This document shows, in pieces, positions 1 to 6,979 of a DNA stretch of 64,000 nucleotides. Both the position numbers and the translations under genes were made by a program. The notes below the pieces were generated by a model. It was not told where the DNA came from. It saw only the letters and a program-made list of their open reading frames with translations, and searched no databases. This DNA is from Nitrososphaerota archaeon (lineage in GTDB: Archaea; Thermoproteota; Nitrososphaeria; Nitrososphaerales; UBA183), in NCBI GenBank assembly GCA_029784825.1, contig JAFMAU010000007.1, forward strand, positions 1 through 64,000. The letters run 5' to 3'. Positions within the stretch are counted from its first letter, which is position 1, and each line of letters begins with the position of its first letter.

Positions 1-1153
1 GGACTCCGTCCCTGAGTATGGTGGGGCCTGGGCTCTCCTCGGTGCCCGCGAAGAGGCTGCCGACCATCAGAGAGGAGGCGCCTGCGGCCAGGGCTTTGGT
101 CACGTCGCCGGGATTCCTGATGCCGCCGTCGCCTATGATCGGGACGCCGTATCCCCTGACTCCCTCCGCGCTGTCCATTATGGCTGTCAGCTGGGGCACC
201 CCCGAGCCCGTCACCACCCTGGTCACGCATATGCTCCCCGAGCCGACGCCGACCTTCACCCCGTCCGCTCCGGCCTTTGCCAGGTCGAGGGCGCCGCGCG
301 CTGTGGCGACGTTTCCAGCCACGACGTCTGTGCTTCGGAACTCCCTCTTCACGCGCTTCACGGTTTCAATGGCGTGGGAAGAATGACCGTGGGCGATGTC
401 GACCACGAGGGCGTCTGCCCCCGCTTCGATGAGCTTCTGTGCGCGCAGGATGTAGTTGCCCGTCACCCCCAGGGCTGCCGCCACCCTGAGCCTCCCCTTG
501 GCGTCCTTGGTCGCCGAAGGGAACATCCTCCGCTTCTTGATGTCCTTGGAAGTGATGAGGCCAGCCAGCCGTCCGGTCTTGTCGAGGATCGGGAGCTTCT
601 CCACCTTGCGCCGGTGGAGTATCTCCTTCGCGCGCTCGAGCGTGACCCCCTTGGGCGCGGTCACCAGGTCCTTCCTCTTCGTCATGACTTCGCTCAGCCG
701 GCGGTCCAGCTTCTCTTCGAGGGTTATGTCCCGGGTCGTCACCAGTCCGAGGACCCTTCTGTCGCTGCTGACTATGACTATGCCGCCGATGTTGTTCTTC
801 GTTATGACATCGAGCGCCTCCCCCACCGACCTGTCGGGCCCCAGCGTTATCGGGTCCTCGATGAGCACCCCCTCGGACCGCTTGACCTTGACGACCTCGG
901 AGACCTGGTCTTCGATCGGGAGGAACCTGTGAATCACGCCAATGCCTCCCTCGCGGGCCATCGCGATGGCCATGCCCGACTCTGTCACCGTGTCCATGTT
1001 GGCGCTCGCTATCGGGATCGCGAGCCTGATCCCGCGGGAGAACCGCGAGGACGTGTCGACGTCCTTGCGCGAAGGGATGTCGGAGAATCTGGGAACCAGC
1101 AGAACGTCGTCGAAAGTGAGGCCGACCCTCGGTCGGGAATCGGAGCCCTTCAC
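1..1153 (-). CDS. guaB: IMP dehydrogenase (3' end cut by window)
   Basis: Oxidises IMP to XMP with NAD, the committed step to GMP. Translating the minus strand from GTG at 1153 gives an N-terminal GLTFDDVLLVPRFSD segment and the ASANMDTVTESGMA barrel motif. Two CBS domains follow at about residues 95-210, then the VVDIAHGHS and GVGSGSICVTR loop with the catalytic Cys, and IIGDGGIRNPGD. The frame is open to the window edge, so roughly the last 90-100 residues are missing. GTG is preferred as start because a TATA-like CTATAAGA (about 1177-1183) lies some 25 nt upstream, which suits a leaderless message. An ATG at 1176 opens only an 8-codon frame. The family call is certain; only the exact start is inferred. 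Confidence 0.95.
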   Translation of the reverse strand, partial: MKGSDSRPRVGLTFDDVLLVPRFSDIPSRKDVDTSSRFSRGIRLAIPIASANMDTVTESGMAIAMAREGGIGVIHRFLPIEDQVSEVVKVKRSEGVLIEDPITLGPDRSVGEALDVITKNNIGGIVIVSSDRRVLGLVTTRDITLEEKLDRRLSEVMTKRKDLVTAPKGVTLERAKEILHRRKVEKLPILDKTGRLAGLITSKDIKKRRMFPSATKDAKGRLRVAAALGVTGNYILRAQKLIEAGADALVVDIAHGHSSHAIETVKRVKREFRSTDVVAGNVATARGALDLAKAGADGVKVGVGSGSICVTRVVTGSGVPQLTAIMDSAEGVRGYGVPIIGDGGIRNPGDVTKALAAGASSLMVGSLFAGTEESPGPTILRDGV

Positions 1154-1264
1154 TTGACGTCGCCTTGCTCGCTCATCTTATAGGACTTTTGGCCCGGCGC
1201 TTCTGCGGTCCGGAACGGCTTGTTTGTCTAGACTTTATAGCTCGACGAGGTTTCGGGGGAACCG

Positions 1265-1762
1265 TTGCGAGGAAGGCTCCTCATCTTCTGCGGTATCCCA
1301 GGCAGCGGGAAGACCACCGTGGCCAAGCTTGTCGCCGAGTCTGTGGAGAACTCGATCCTGATTCAGACCGACGCGGTGAGGGTCATGCTGGGCCATCCGA
1401 CCTTCTCCAGCGCCGAGTCGCGATTCGTCTATGACGCTTGTTTTGGAATCGCGAGGGAGGCCCTCAGGAGCGGCTACCTGGTCCTGCTCGACGGCACGTT
1501 CATGCGGGAAGAGTACAGGTCCGAGGCGCGCAGAGAGCTCAGGAGATGCTACAGCAGAGCGGACACCGTCTGGGTGTCTTGCGGACTTGACACCGCGCTT
1601 CGGAGAAATGCCAAGAGAGACGCGCGTGTGCCGCCAGAGAAGGTCGAGGGGATCTTCAGCCGGTTCGAGGCCCCGAAGCGGGCGCTCCGGGTCGATACTT
1701 CGCGCCTGTCGGCGCAGGCCGCGGCGAGTCTCGTTCGAAGGAGACTTCTGCGGCCCAGATGA
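1265..1762 (+). CDS. P-loop small-molecule or tRNA kinase-like ATPase
   Basis: 165-residue protein opening with a Walker A motif GIPGSGKTT at residues 10-18, followed by a kinase-like body (LLDGTFMREEYR at about 75-86). This resembles the AAA_33 / gluconate kinase / PSTK-like zeta-toxin-fold kinases that phosphorylate small molecules or charged tRNA. The substrate cannot be read from sequence. The start is TTG at 1265, 25 nt after a TATA box (CTTTATAG, 1233-1240), so the message is probably leaderless. The gene is divergent from guaB and ends 8 nt before the tRNA-Ser gene on the other strand. Confidence 0.8.
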   Translation: MRGRLLIFCGIPGSGKTTVAKLVAESVENSILIQTDAVRVMLGHPTFSSAESRFVYDACFGIAREALRSGYLVLLDGTFMREEYRSEARRELRRCYSRADTVWVSCGLDTALRRNAKRDARVPPEKVEGIFSRFEAPKRALRVDTSRLSAQAAASLVRRRLLRPR

Positions 1763-1770
1763 GGTTTGAG

Positions 1771-1885
1771 CGCCGGGGGTGGGATTCGAACCCACGACCC
1801 GCTTTCGCAAGACAGGCTTGCCGTCCATGGGCTCCAGGCTTGCGCGCTTCTGTCTCTGCGCCCTACCGAGCTAGGCGACCCCGGC
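1771..1885 (-). tRNA. tRNA-Ser(GGA) with two introns
   Basis: The acceptor stem GCCGGGG/CCCCGGC has discriminator G73, as is usual for archaeal tRNA-Ser. T arm is GTGGG-TTCGAAT-CCCAC and the long variable arm is CTTGC-GAAA-GCGGG (class II). The 115-nt gene folds only if two introns are removed: 1840-1855 (16 nt, between positions 29 and 30) and 1819-1831 (13 nt, at the canonical 37/38 site). That leaves 86 nt with stem CAGGC/GCCTG and loop CTGGAGA, anticodon GGA at about 1833-1835. A TATA element (TATATTTAAC on the minus strand, about 1904-1914) sits some 22-27 nt upstream. Its first 24 nt are copied at 4480-4504 and 5836-5859. Confidence 0.88.
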
Positions 1886-1886
1886 G
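1862..1886. repeat. att-like repeat, copy 1 (inside the intact tRNA-Ser 5' end)
   Basis: This 25-bp sequence covers tRNA-Ser from one base before its 5' end through the D loop. It recurs exactly at 4480-4504, and for 24 bp at 5836-5859, in the same orientation. Direct copies of one end of a tRNA gene bracketing accessory genes are the usual mark of site-specific integration. Here the 5' portion of the tRNA is repeated, not the more common 3' portion. Confidence 0.8.
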
Positions 1887-1903
1887 GTTGCGCCCTAGAG
1901 GGG

Positions 1904-1914
1904 CGTTAAATATA
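1904..1914 (-). promoter_or_regulatory. TATA box of tRNA-Ser
   Basis: AT-rich element (gttaaatata on the plus strand, TATATTTAAC on the minus strand) 19-29 nt upstream of the tRNA 5' end, the normal archaeal box A spacing. The other two tRNA fragments have similar AT-rich boxes at the same distance (about 4526-4536 and 5882-5889). Confidence 0.6.
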
Positions 1915-1936
1915 GTGTAGCGCTGTAATTCCGAGT

Positions 1937-2389
1937 TTGAGGGCTTTCGAGGCTTTCCTGAAGGTCGAGGGTTGGGCCAGCGGGTACAGGAGCGTCCAGA
2001 GGCTCCTCGACCACCTCGCAAGGCAGACGAAGAGCGAGTCGAGCAGGAGGCACTACCTCGAGACCCTCTGCTTCCTCTGCAGGAGGGTGGGGAAGGACCC
2101 GGACCAGCTCGCGGCCGTGGCAAAGGCCGGGGCGGAGGGCGCCGTGCAGAGCTACCTCGACCGGATGCTGAGGGTGGACAGGTCGGTGAGGTACGTGAAC
2201 ACCTCCCTCCACCAGCCGGAGACGTTCTTCAGGTCGAGCGGGTTCAGGAAGGAGAGCCAGCTCGACCTCGATGGGCACCGCCAGCCGACGCGTTACAAGA
2301 AGAGGGAGGAGTACATACCCACGGACGAGGAGGTCCTCAGGATGGCCAACCACGCCGGGAGCCCGAAGGCCGCGGACGCGATGAAACAA
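1937..2389 (+). pseudogene. Truncated tyrosine recombinase (N-terminal core-binding part)
   Basis: Opens at TTG 1937, 51 bp from the tRNA repeat. It reads about 150 residues of a SAM-like core-binding domain rich in Arg and Leu helices (SSRRHYLETLCFLCRRVG; YIPTDEEVLRMA), as in archaeal XerA/SSV-type integrases just before the catalytic domain. The frame then runs into the antitoxin region without any of the R...HxxR...Y catalytic blocks. I end the recognisable part near 2389; the open frame itself continues to 2497. It is probably the remnant of the integrase that used the tRNA-Ser site. The family call rests on domain look and context, not on catalytic residues. Confidence 0.6.
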
Positions 2390-2423
2390 TGCCTAAATAC
2401 ATGTCTGCGCTGTATGACAAGTG

Positions 2424-2639
2424 ATGAGCGAAGCAGTTTCTATCAGGCTCCCAGAGGACATGGCGAGGCGTCTCGACGAGCTGGCGAAGTCCCTTGACCG
2501 TCCCAAAACCTACATTGTGACCAAAGCCCTAAGGGAGTACCTCGAAGAGTACGAAGATTACCTGGTAGCCTTACACAGGTTGAATGACAAGGACGACAAG
2601 TTGGTCTCCGAGAAAGAACTGGTCAAGTTTGGCCGGTAA
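2424..2639 (+). CDS. Ribbon-helix-helix antitoxin
   Basis: 71-residue protein beginning SEAVSIRLPEDMARRLDELA, the beta-strand plus first helix of CopG/RHH DNA-binding proteins. A helical acidic tail (EYLEEYEDYLVALHRL) is typical of RelB/ParD-type antitoxins that wrap the toxin. ATG 2424 is preferred to the adjoining GTG 2421. Its stop overlaps the toxin start by 11 nt, so the pair is translationally coupled. It probably binds its own promoter, as usual for the family. The pair lies inside the tRNA-flanked element, where it could stabilise inheritance. Confidence 0.82.
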   Translation: MSEAVSIRLPEDMARRLDELAKSLDRPKTYIVTKALREYLEEYEDYLVALHRLNDKDDKLVSEKELVKFGR

Positions 2640-2880
2640 GATACTCTATAAATCGTCCGTCAGTCGCGACCTCAAGAAGATAGGGCCGAAGGATGTGGAG
2701 AGGATACTGCGACAAATCCGGAACGACTTGGTTGAGAATCCGAGAGCTGGAGAGCCTTTACACGGAGAGTTCGCAGGCCTCTTCAAGTTCAGGGTTGGCG
2801 ACTACAGGGCAATCTACGCACTCGCAGGACAGGACGTACTGGTTCTCAGAATCAGGCACAGGGGAAAGGCATACAGCTGA
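2629..2880 (+). CDS. RelE/ParE-family toxin
   Basis: 83 residues from TTG 2629, overlapping the antitoxin end. The pattern is that of RelE-type mRNA interferases: an N-terminal strand-helix (YKSSVSRDLKKIGPKDVERI), PRAGEPLHGEFAGLFKFRVGDYRAIYAL, and a last strand VLVLRIRHRGKAYS. The conserved central LxG...KxRVGxYRxxY core and the C-terminal basic RHRGKAY are visible. A longer frame from 2584 reads antitoxin codons out of frame and is not credible. It is a RelE-like toxin by fold; whether it cleaves mRNA or acts otherwise cannot be seen. Confidence 0.85.
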   Translation: MAGKILYKSSVSRDLKKIGPKDVERILRQIRNDLVENPRAGEPLHGEFAGLFKFRVGDYRAIYALAGQDVLVLRIRHRGKAYS

Positions 2881-2984
2881 AGCATTGGGTTCAGGTCCAG
2901 GTCCTGGGATACCGATTCTGTCCCCTTTTGAGTGCGAATTCCTTCCGGCCCATACCATGTGCCCTTGATTTGGACTAACCGACG

Positions 2985-3155
2985 ATGTCCGTAAACTTTC
3001 CGACGTTAAGTAGCTCTGTGCCCTGCCACGACGTAGGCGACGAACTTGAGAACCTCCGCCTGGTCGTCCGCCTCATCGAGGAGATGGACGCATACTTCGC
3101 CAGGACTGACTCTTCTTCGGCTGCTCAAGATTCCCATTCATCGTTCTCGACTTGA
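2985..3155 (+). CDS. Small hypothetical protein
   Basis: A possible 56-residue ORF from ATG 2985, too short for most callers. The middle (GDELENLRLVVRLIEEMDAYFA) is a plausible amphipathic helix, and both ends are Ser-rich and unstructured. No clear TATA box or ribosome site precedes it and I recognise no family. The remaining bases between the toxin (ends 2880) and the membrane gene at 3387 hold no other convincing gene, only short overlapping frames. Confidence 0.3.
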   Translation: MSVNFPTLSSSVPCHDVGDELENLRLVVRLIEEMDAYFARTDSSSAAQDSHSSFST

Positions 3156-3351
3156 AGCACACGCGAAGGGAGGGGAAGCGGACCCGTGGGTTCAATACTC
3201 CGGCCGGGAACGGAGCACCCATATGGGTGCCCTTTCGGAGACACTTTCACCCTACCCTGCTCGTCGAAGGCGGGGGGACGTTGATTCGGGTTGAATTCCC
3301 GGCGGCCACAGATCTTTCGCCTTTCTCATGTTTGAGAACCATGTTCGAGTC

Positions 3352-3359
3352 TTAAATAT
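3352..3359 (+). promoter_or_regulatory. TATA box before the membrane-protein pair
   Basis: TTAAATAT, 27 nt before the ATG at 3387, fits a leaderless archaeal promoter and supports that start over an upstream in-frame TTG at 3366. Confidence 0.55.
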
Positions 3360-3386
3360 CAGGACTTGGACGGAACCCCCAGGAGA

Positions 3387-3920
3387 ATGTCGTTCTTCGG
3401 TCTAGGGCCGAACGAACTGATGCTTTCGATTCACGGGCTGTTTTTCATCCTGATAGTTGGATTCGCAAGTTACATGTTCGGCGCGATCTACTTCAAACGC
3501 ATCCTGAGCGACGTCTACATGACCCGACTGAAGTACAGCGCACTCATTACGTTCCTCCTGGTGCTGGGCCTCATGGTCTCAGGCATCCTCCCCGACGTGA
3601 ACTTCGGATCGGGAACGCTCCTGAGCGCAAGCTACAGCAACGACTACGGGAACTTCACCCAGAGCATAAGCGATGCTTCTGCCGGGGCGTTCACAGGCCC
3701 CCTCCTCTTCGACATGATGGAGCACATATCCTTCATTGGGTTGGCTTTGACCGGAGTGACGACATATCTCATATGGGACTTCGGCGAGCTCGTGATTACC
3801 GACAGGCGCGTCAAATGGAGCATATTGAGCCTCGTGTTGGTGACCGTGGCATGGCTGCTCGTCCTCGGAGTGGTCGGGACCATAATGACGAAGACCCTGA
3901 CGTTCCCGCCGGGAGTATGA
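3387..3920 (+). CDS. Four-helix integral membrane protein, unknown
   Basis: 177 residues with about four membrane helices (near residues 12-32, 48-66, 112-130 and 142-165) and a Ser/Asn-rich loop between helices 2 and 3. Two membrane-region histidines (LSIHGLFF in helix 1, MMEHISFIG in helix 3) might bind a cofactor such as haem, but nothing proves it. Start ATG 3387 is placed by the TATA box. It is followed after 6 nt by a second membrane gene, probably one transcript. I do not recognise the family. It lies between tRNA repeats 1 and 2, so it is likely cargo of the integrated element. Confidence 0.6.
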   Translation: MSFFGLGPNELMLSIHGLFFILIVGFASYMFGAIYFKRILSDVYMTRLKYSALITFLLVLGLMVSGILPDVNFGSGTLLSASYSNDYGNFTQSISDASAGAFTGPLLFDMMEHISFIGLALTGVTTYLIWDFGELVITDRRVKWSILSLVLVTVAWLLVLGVVGTIMTKTLTFPPGV

Positions 3921-3926
3921 GTTAGA

Positions 3927-4280
3927 ATGCAAGAATCCAAGTCGTCGTTCGCTGAGACGGTCAGCAAGGGCGGCGCCCCGCCCAAAGCCGCGGCCGGCTA
4001 TGCTGCGGGATTCTTCTACCTCTGGGGCGAAGCGGTCCTCAGGTATCTGTGGACCAATACCTCCCTGGGGAGCTGGTACCTTTACCCTCAGAGGACTGGA
4101 GACGTCGCCGCCATATGGCTGTTCAGCGTCGTCATTTCTTTGGCGGGGTTCGTCATGGTCTACGGGCTTTCGAGGAAGAGGCAGAGAGTCGGCTCCATAA
4201 CCCTGTGGACCGCTCTGGTGGTGGTTTCGGCCATCATAGCTCCCTTAGTCGGGGAAATCGGAACGCCCTTCGGCATCTAA
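3927..4280 (+). CDS. Small membrane protein partner, unknown
   Basis: 117 residues: a polar N-terminal arm of about 24 residues, then hydrophobic segments near 25-42, 58-78 and 88-107, with a basic loop SRKRQRVG between the last two. It follows the four-helix protein by 6 nt and presumably forms a complex with it. No family recognised. It is the last gene before tRNA repeat 2. Confidence 0.58.
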   Translation: MQESKSSFAETVSKGGAPPKAAAGYAAGFFYLWGEAVLRYLWTNTSLGSWYLYPQRTGDVAAIWLFSVVISLAGFVMVYGLSRKRQRVGSITLWTALVVVSAIIAPLVGEIGTPFGI

Positions 4281-4689
4281 TCTAGACTACAGCAATACGC
4301 GTCCGACAAATGATTGGAGTCTTTCAACCCAGCATATTGTGTCCAAGTCCCGGCGGGCGCGCTCGGATCCAGGTTCCGAGCAGTCTTTCAAGACCAATGT
4401 GAATTCATTGCCCGGCCGGGCTTTGAATCCGTGATATTACCGCGGTTTCGGAGACCCTAGGGCGCAATTGTATGGTACGCCTACCGAGCTAGGCGACCCC
4501 GGCGCAGCGACCCACTGAACCCAATGAGTTTAAACCTCTTCAGAGATTGGCTGCGAAGACAGACTCGCAACCCAGACCGGCAAGCGGAATCACTTCCAGA
4601 GGCTCGGCTGGGCGAGGGTGCGGGCTCCGCCGGCCCGCGATAGATCAGAATTGGCAAAGACGCGCTCGTAGCGAATCCTCCATTCCAGC
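4281..4689. other. Gene-poor junction containing att-like copy 2
   Basis: Between the small membrane protein and the minus-strand secreted protein I see no convincing gene. The stretch holds the second tRNA-Ser fragment (4480-4504) and an AT-rich box (gtttaaac, about 4528-4535) at promoter distance from it. Short open frames here overlap each other and look random. Confidence 0.5.
4480..4504. repeat. att-like repeat, copy 2 (tRNA-Ser 5' fragment)
   Basis: Exact 25-bp copy of 1862-1886. Read on the minus strand it gives the tRNA-Ser acceptor 5' strand and D arm and then loses all similarity, so no functional tRNA is present. A TATA-like box lies about 25-30 nt upstream of the fragment, so the tRNA promoter spacing was copied with the 5' end even though the flanking bases differ. 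It separates two accessory segments of about 2.6 and 1.36 kb. Confidence 0.8.
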
Positions 4690-5043
4690 CTATGGCACTG
4701 TGATCACATTCTCGGTGCATTCTATTCGAGCCGTTGAAGGCACAACCGTTGTAGTTTTCAACGTCCCGTTGGTGTAGGTGACTGTCGTGGTCGCTTGGCT
4801 TGGGGATTTGCCGCATGCCCATCCTGGAAGATAGGCAATCTGGTAGTGCCCTTCTCCGAACCGCCCTCCCAAACTCAGAGCGTAGTATGTCACGGAGACC
4901 CGCCACTCGCCTTGGCTCTGGTAAGTCGGACAGTTGCCATTGGGTGGACAGACGACCATTCTTTCTGGAATCGATGGAACGAAGCCGAGGAGGGCAAGAA
5001 CAATCACGGCTGCGATGAATGCCCCGACCATTGCTCGCCGCAT
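4690..5043 (-). CDS. Small secreted or membrane-anchored protein, unknown
   Basis: 117 residues. An N-terminal RR-AMVGAFIAAVIVLALLGF helix (signal anchor or pilin-like) is followed by an extracytoplasmic domain with five Cys (CPPNGNC, WACGKS, RIEC plus others) and a Thr/Val-rich stretch. A TATA-like GATAATAAAG lies about 30 nt upstream on the minus strand, supporting ATG 5043. It is the main gene of the second tRNA-flanked segment. No family recognised. Confidence 0.55.
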   Translation of the reverse strand: MRRAMVGAFIAAVIVLALLGFVPSIPERMVVCPPNGNCPTYQSQGEWRVSVTYYALSLGGRFGEGHYQIAYLPGWACGKSPSQATTTVTYTNGTLKTTTVVPSTARIECTENVITVP

Positions 5044-5298
5044 TTTCAGGTTGATGGGGTGTGTCTCTCTTCTTTATTATCCAATCGTCCAGAACCCTCT
5101 CCCATCCTTCGCGATGGCTCGTGGACATCCTTCATGCTCGGCACTGGCCAAGTCTGCGGAAGCGAGGAACATAATCGTTACAGGACCTGCTGTGGCGGCT
5201 CCTGCCCTTGCAAAGAGTGTGGCACTCCTCATGCCCACCAGACGGATGGCGCCTCGTCGTCGGCATTTTGTTCTGGCTGCCAGAGGAGTAGATTTGTG

Positions 5299-5475
5299 TC
5301 AGACTCGGCCGCGAATGTCATCTAGTGCATCGTTGACATCATTCAATGCGACCACCTCGTCGCTAAAGGTCTCTGGGCTCCTTTCCCACGCAACCACGGC
5401 ACGATGGATTATGAGGCCCTTGAGCTCCTCGAGTATCGTCTGAAGCCTCTTGCTTTCCTCTATCCCTTCCGCCAA
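5299..5475 (-). CDS. Small helical hypothetical protein
   Basis: 58 residues from TTG 5475, largely helical (EESKRLQTILEELKGLIIHRAVVAW; DEVVALNDVNDALDDIRGRV). Its start lies inside the last codons of the upstream 61-residue gene, a 16-nt overlap typical of coupled pairs such as small toxin-antitoxin modules, but neither protein has a recognisable family. A longer start at 5520 would overlap more and is less likely. Confidence 0.42.
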   Translation of the reverse strand: MAEGIEESKRLQTILEELKGLIIHRAVVAWERSPETFSDEVVALNDVNDALDDIRGRV

Positions 5476-5645
5476 TGCTTCAGGGCCCTCTCCGCATGCG
5501 ACTCGATGTACTCCTTCCACTTGACGGGATCCTTAATCAAGTCATCAAGCTTCCGCATCACTTCATCGTCCTCTTCGGACCGAGTCTTCAACCGCAAGAG
5601 CTGTCCAGCGATTGCCGCCTTATAGGTTCTGCCAGCCAGTCCCAA
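5460..5645 (-). CDS. Small basic helical hypothetical protein
   Basis: 61 residues, alpha-helical and charged (LLRLKTRSEEDDEVMRKLDD; KWKEYIESHAERALKHWRKG). First gene of a two-gene minus-strand unit lying between tRNA repeats 2 and 3. No known domain seen. Overlapping small genes suggest an unrecognised two-component module. Confidence 0.42.
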   Translation of the reverse strand: MGLAGRTYKAAIAGQLLRLKTRSEEDDEVMRKLDDLIKDPVKWKEYIESHAERALKHWRKG

Positions 5646-5835
5646 AGCTACGGAGACGGATACCCGAAAGTAACGCCGGCGGCTACGGAGTCTGCCGATT
5701 GCCGCCAGGACGAAAAGGCGTCGGGAAAACCGAGCCGCTTCTTGGCTGAGGAGGACAACGTCGGATACTGGGTACCAAGCGGCAACGACAGTCCATTGCT
5801 TATGCAGCCTGACTATGCGAGACTACTGGAGACTG

Positions 5836-5859
5836 CTACCGAGCTAGGCGACCCCGGCG
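5836..5859. repeat. att-like repeat, copy 3 (tRNA-Ser 5' fragment)
   Basis: Exact 24-bp copy of the tRNA-Ser 5' end with a TATA-like ggcttaaagc box about 25-30 nt outside it. It marks the outer boundary of the accessory region. The DNA beyond it is probably the original flank of the tRNA before insertion. Confidence 0.8.
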
Positions 5860-6459
5860 CGGTGTCCCCATTGAGGCTGCGGCTTAAAGCTCTGGACGTT
5901 TTCTTGTTCGTCAGGCAATAGGGCCGGACTCGTGCTTGCCCCGCCTCCACGAGGATGCTAAGGCGAGATGCATTCCGACCGCGCGACGCTGAGTCGGCCT
6001 CGCAGGAAGAAGAGTGGGTGCGTCTTCCTACTCGAAAAGGGCCCTCCATGATGCACGCATAGGAGCTCCTGAACCGAGAGCCAGACTCTGGATGAGGTAG
6101 GGTGGCAGCTCGCCTGGGTTCTCGGGTATCCGGCAGGGTCTATCTTCAGACCCGAAGCGGCCCAGAGCCGTTCAGCCCGCGCTCGACCAGTCCCAGAATA
6201 TGGGTCGGGTCCGAGCAGGGCAGAGCCGTCACCACCGCGGCCGCCCCTGCAACCGTGAAGACGGAAACGGCCGCAATCTCTTAGAAGGAGGCCACGCTGC
6301 GCAGCTTTCCACAGAACGAATTTGCGCCCACTGCTCAAAGCCTGTTGGGACATGTTATGCAGTCGCTCAAGAGCGACCGTTTCGCCGTCGCCCGCGGGAC
6401 CCCGGGGGTTCCGTAGTGTTCCTGATGCGCTTGCCCAGTTGAGACTGAGCGGTCTCTTC
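5860..6459. other. 600-bp stretch without a recognised gene
   Basis: No convincing coding frame: the longest minus-strand frame (5958-6353) has a disordered Arg/Ser/Gly composition and overlaps frames on the other strand. One short perfect hairpin is present (GTCGCTC-AA-GAGCGAC, 6362-6377). I see no tRNA, SRP or RNase P RNA signature. It may hold a decayed gene or an unknown RNA. Confidence 0.4.
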
Positions 6460-6879
6460 CTAGGGCCCTCCGGAAAGCGACGACAGGCTGGACATCACGT
6501 CGAGGGTGCTCTCGAAGAGGTGGCTCTGGGTCACCCGGCCCACTATCCTTCCCGCCTCGACCACAAAGAGCCGTCTGATGTCCTTCTCGACCATCAGGCT
6601 CATCGCCTCCCGGATCGTCGCGTCCGGGCCTATTGTTATCAGGGGAGAGCTCATTATCCTCTCTACAGCCACTCTCTCGGGGACGAGCCCTTTCCCGAAG
6701 CACCTTCTGATGATGTCTCTTTCTGTCACCACGCCTTCGGGTAGCCCGCGTTTCTCAACGACGAGAGACCAGACGCCGGCTCTGAGCATTTCATTGATGG
6801 ATTCCGCCACCGTGGCGCCAGAGTCGATGGTCGCAACCTCATTGTCCATCACGTCGCGCACCTTCAGCATGATCGCCAT
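6460..6879 (-). CDS. Two-CBS-domain protein
   Basis: About 139 residues made almost entirely of a tandem CBS pair: first domain VRDVMDNEVATIDSGATVAE, second VERIMSSPLITIGPDATIRE. Each repeat has the usual end (GVVTERDI; GRVTQSHLF). Stand-alone CBS pairs bind adenine nucleotides and regulate other proteins; the partner is unknown. ATG 6879 is chosen because a GGTTAAAT box lies about 30 nt upstream, making the in-frame start at 6903 unlikely. Confidence 0.88.
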   Translation of the reverse strand: MAIMLKVRDVMDNEVATIDSGATVAESINEMLRAGVWSLVVEKRGLPEGVVTERDIIRRCFGKGLVPERVAVERIMSSPLITIGPDATIREAMSLMVEKDIRRLFVVEAGRIVGRVTQSHLFESTLDVMSSLSSLSGGP

Positions 6880-6979
6880 GAGAAATCGCGCTTTTCCTCT
6901 CAAGGAACCATTTAACCCTGCGAGCCGATTCCCATTTTGGAGAACAAGGTTTTAGCCAGGCCGCGGGCTGTCGACGCCA

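Noticed and set aside
374..1183. Long plus-strand open frame opposite guaB
   Set aside because: Translated minus strand gives an unambiguous IMP dehydrogenase; the plus frame has Arg/His/Asp-rich composition typical of an antisense shadow in GC-rich DNA.
4480..4504. Second functional tRNA-Ser
   Set aside because: Only the 5' 24 nt are present; no anticodon or T arm follows on the minus strand. The same holds for the 5836-5859 copy.
1863..5859. SSV-type split integrase
   Set aside because: In SSV-type integration the att site lies within the integrase gene. Here the recombinase frame begins 51 bp outside the repeat and no C-terminal half appears by the other repeats, so simple truncation is more likely.
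5958..6353. Minus-strand coding gene in the 5860-6459 gap
   Set aside because: Low-complexity Arg/Gly/Ser composition, no promoter and overlapping frames on both strands.
6362..6377. Transcription terminator hairpin
   Set aside because: The stem is perfect but there is no following T-run, which archaeal termination uses, so I note it only as a structure.
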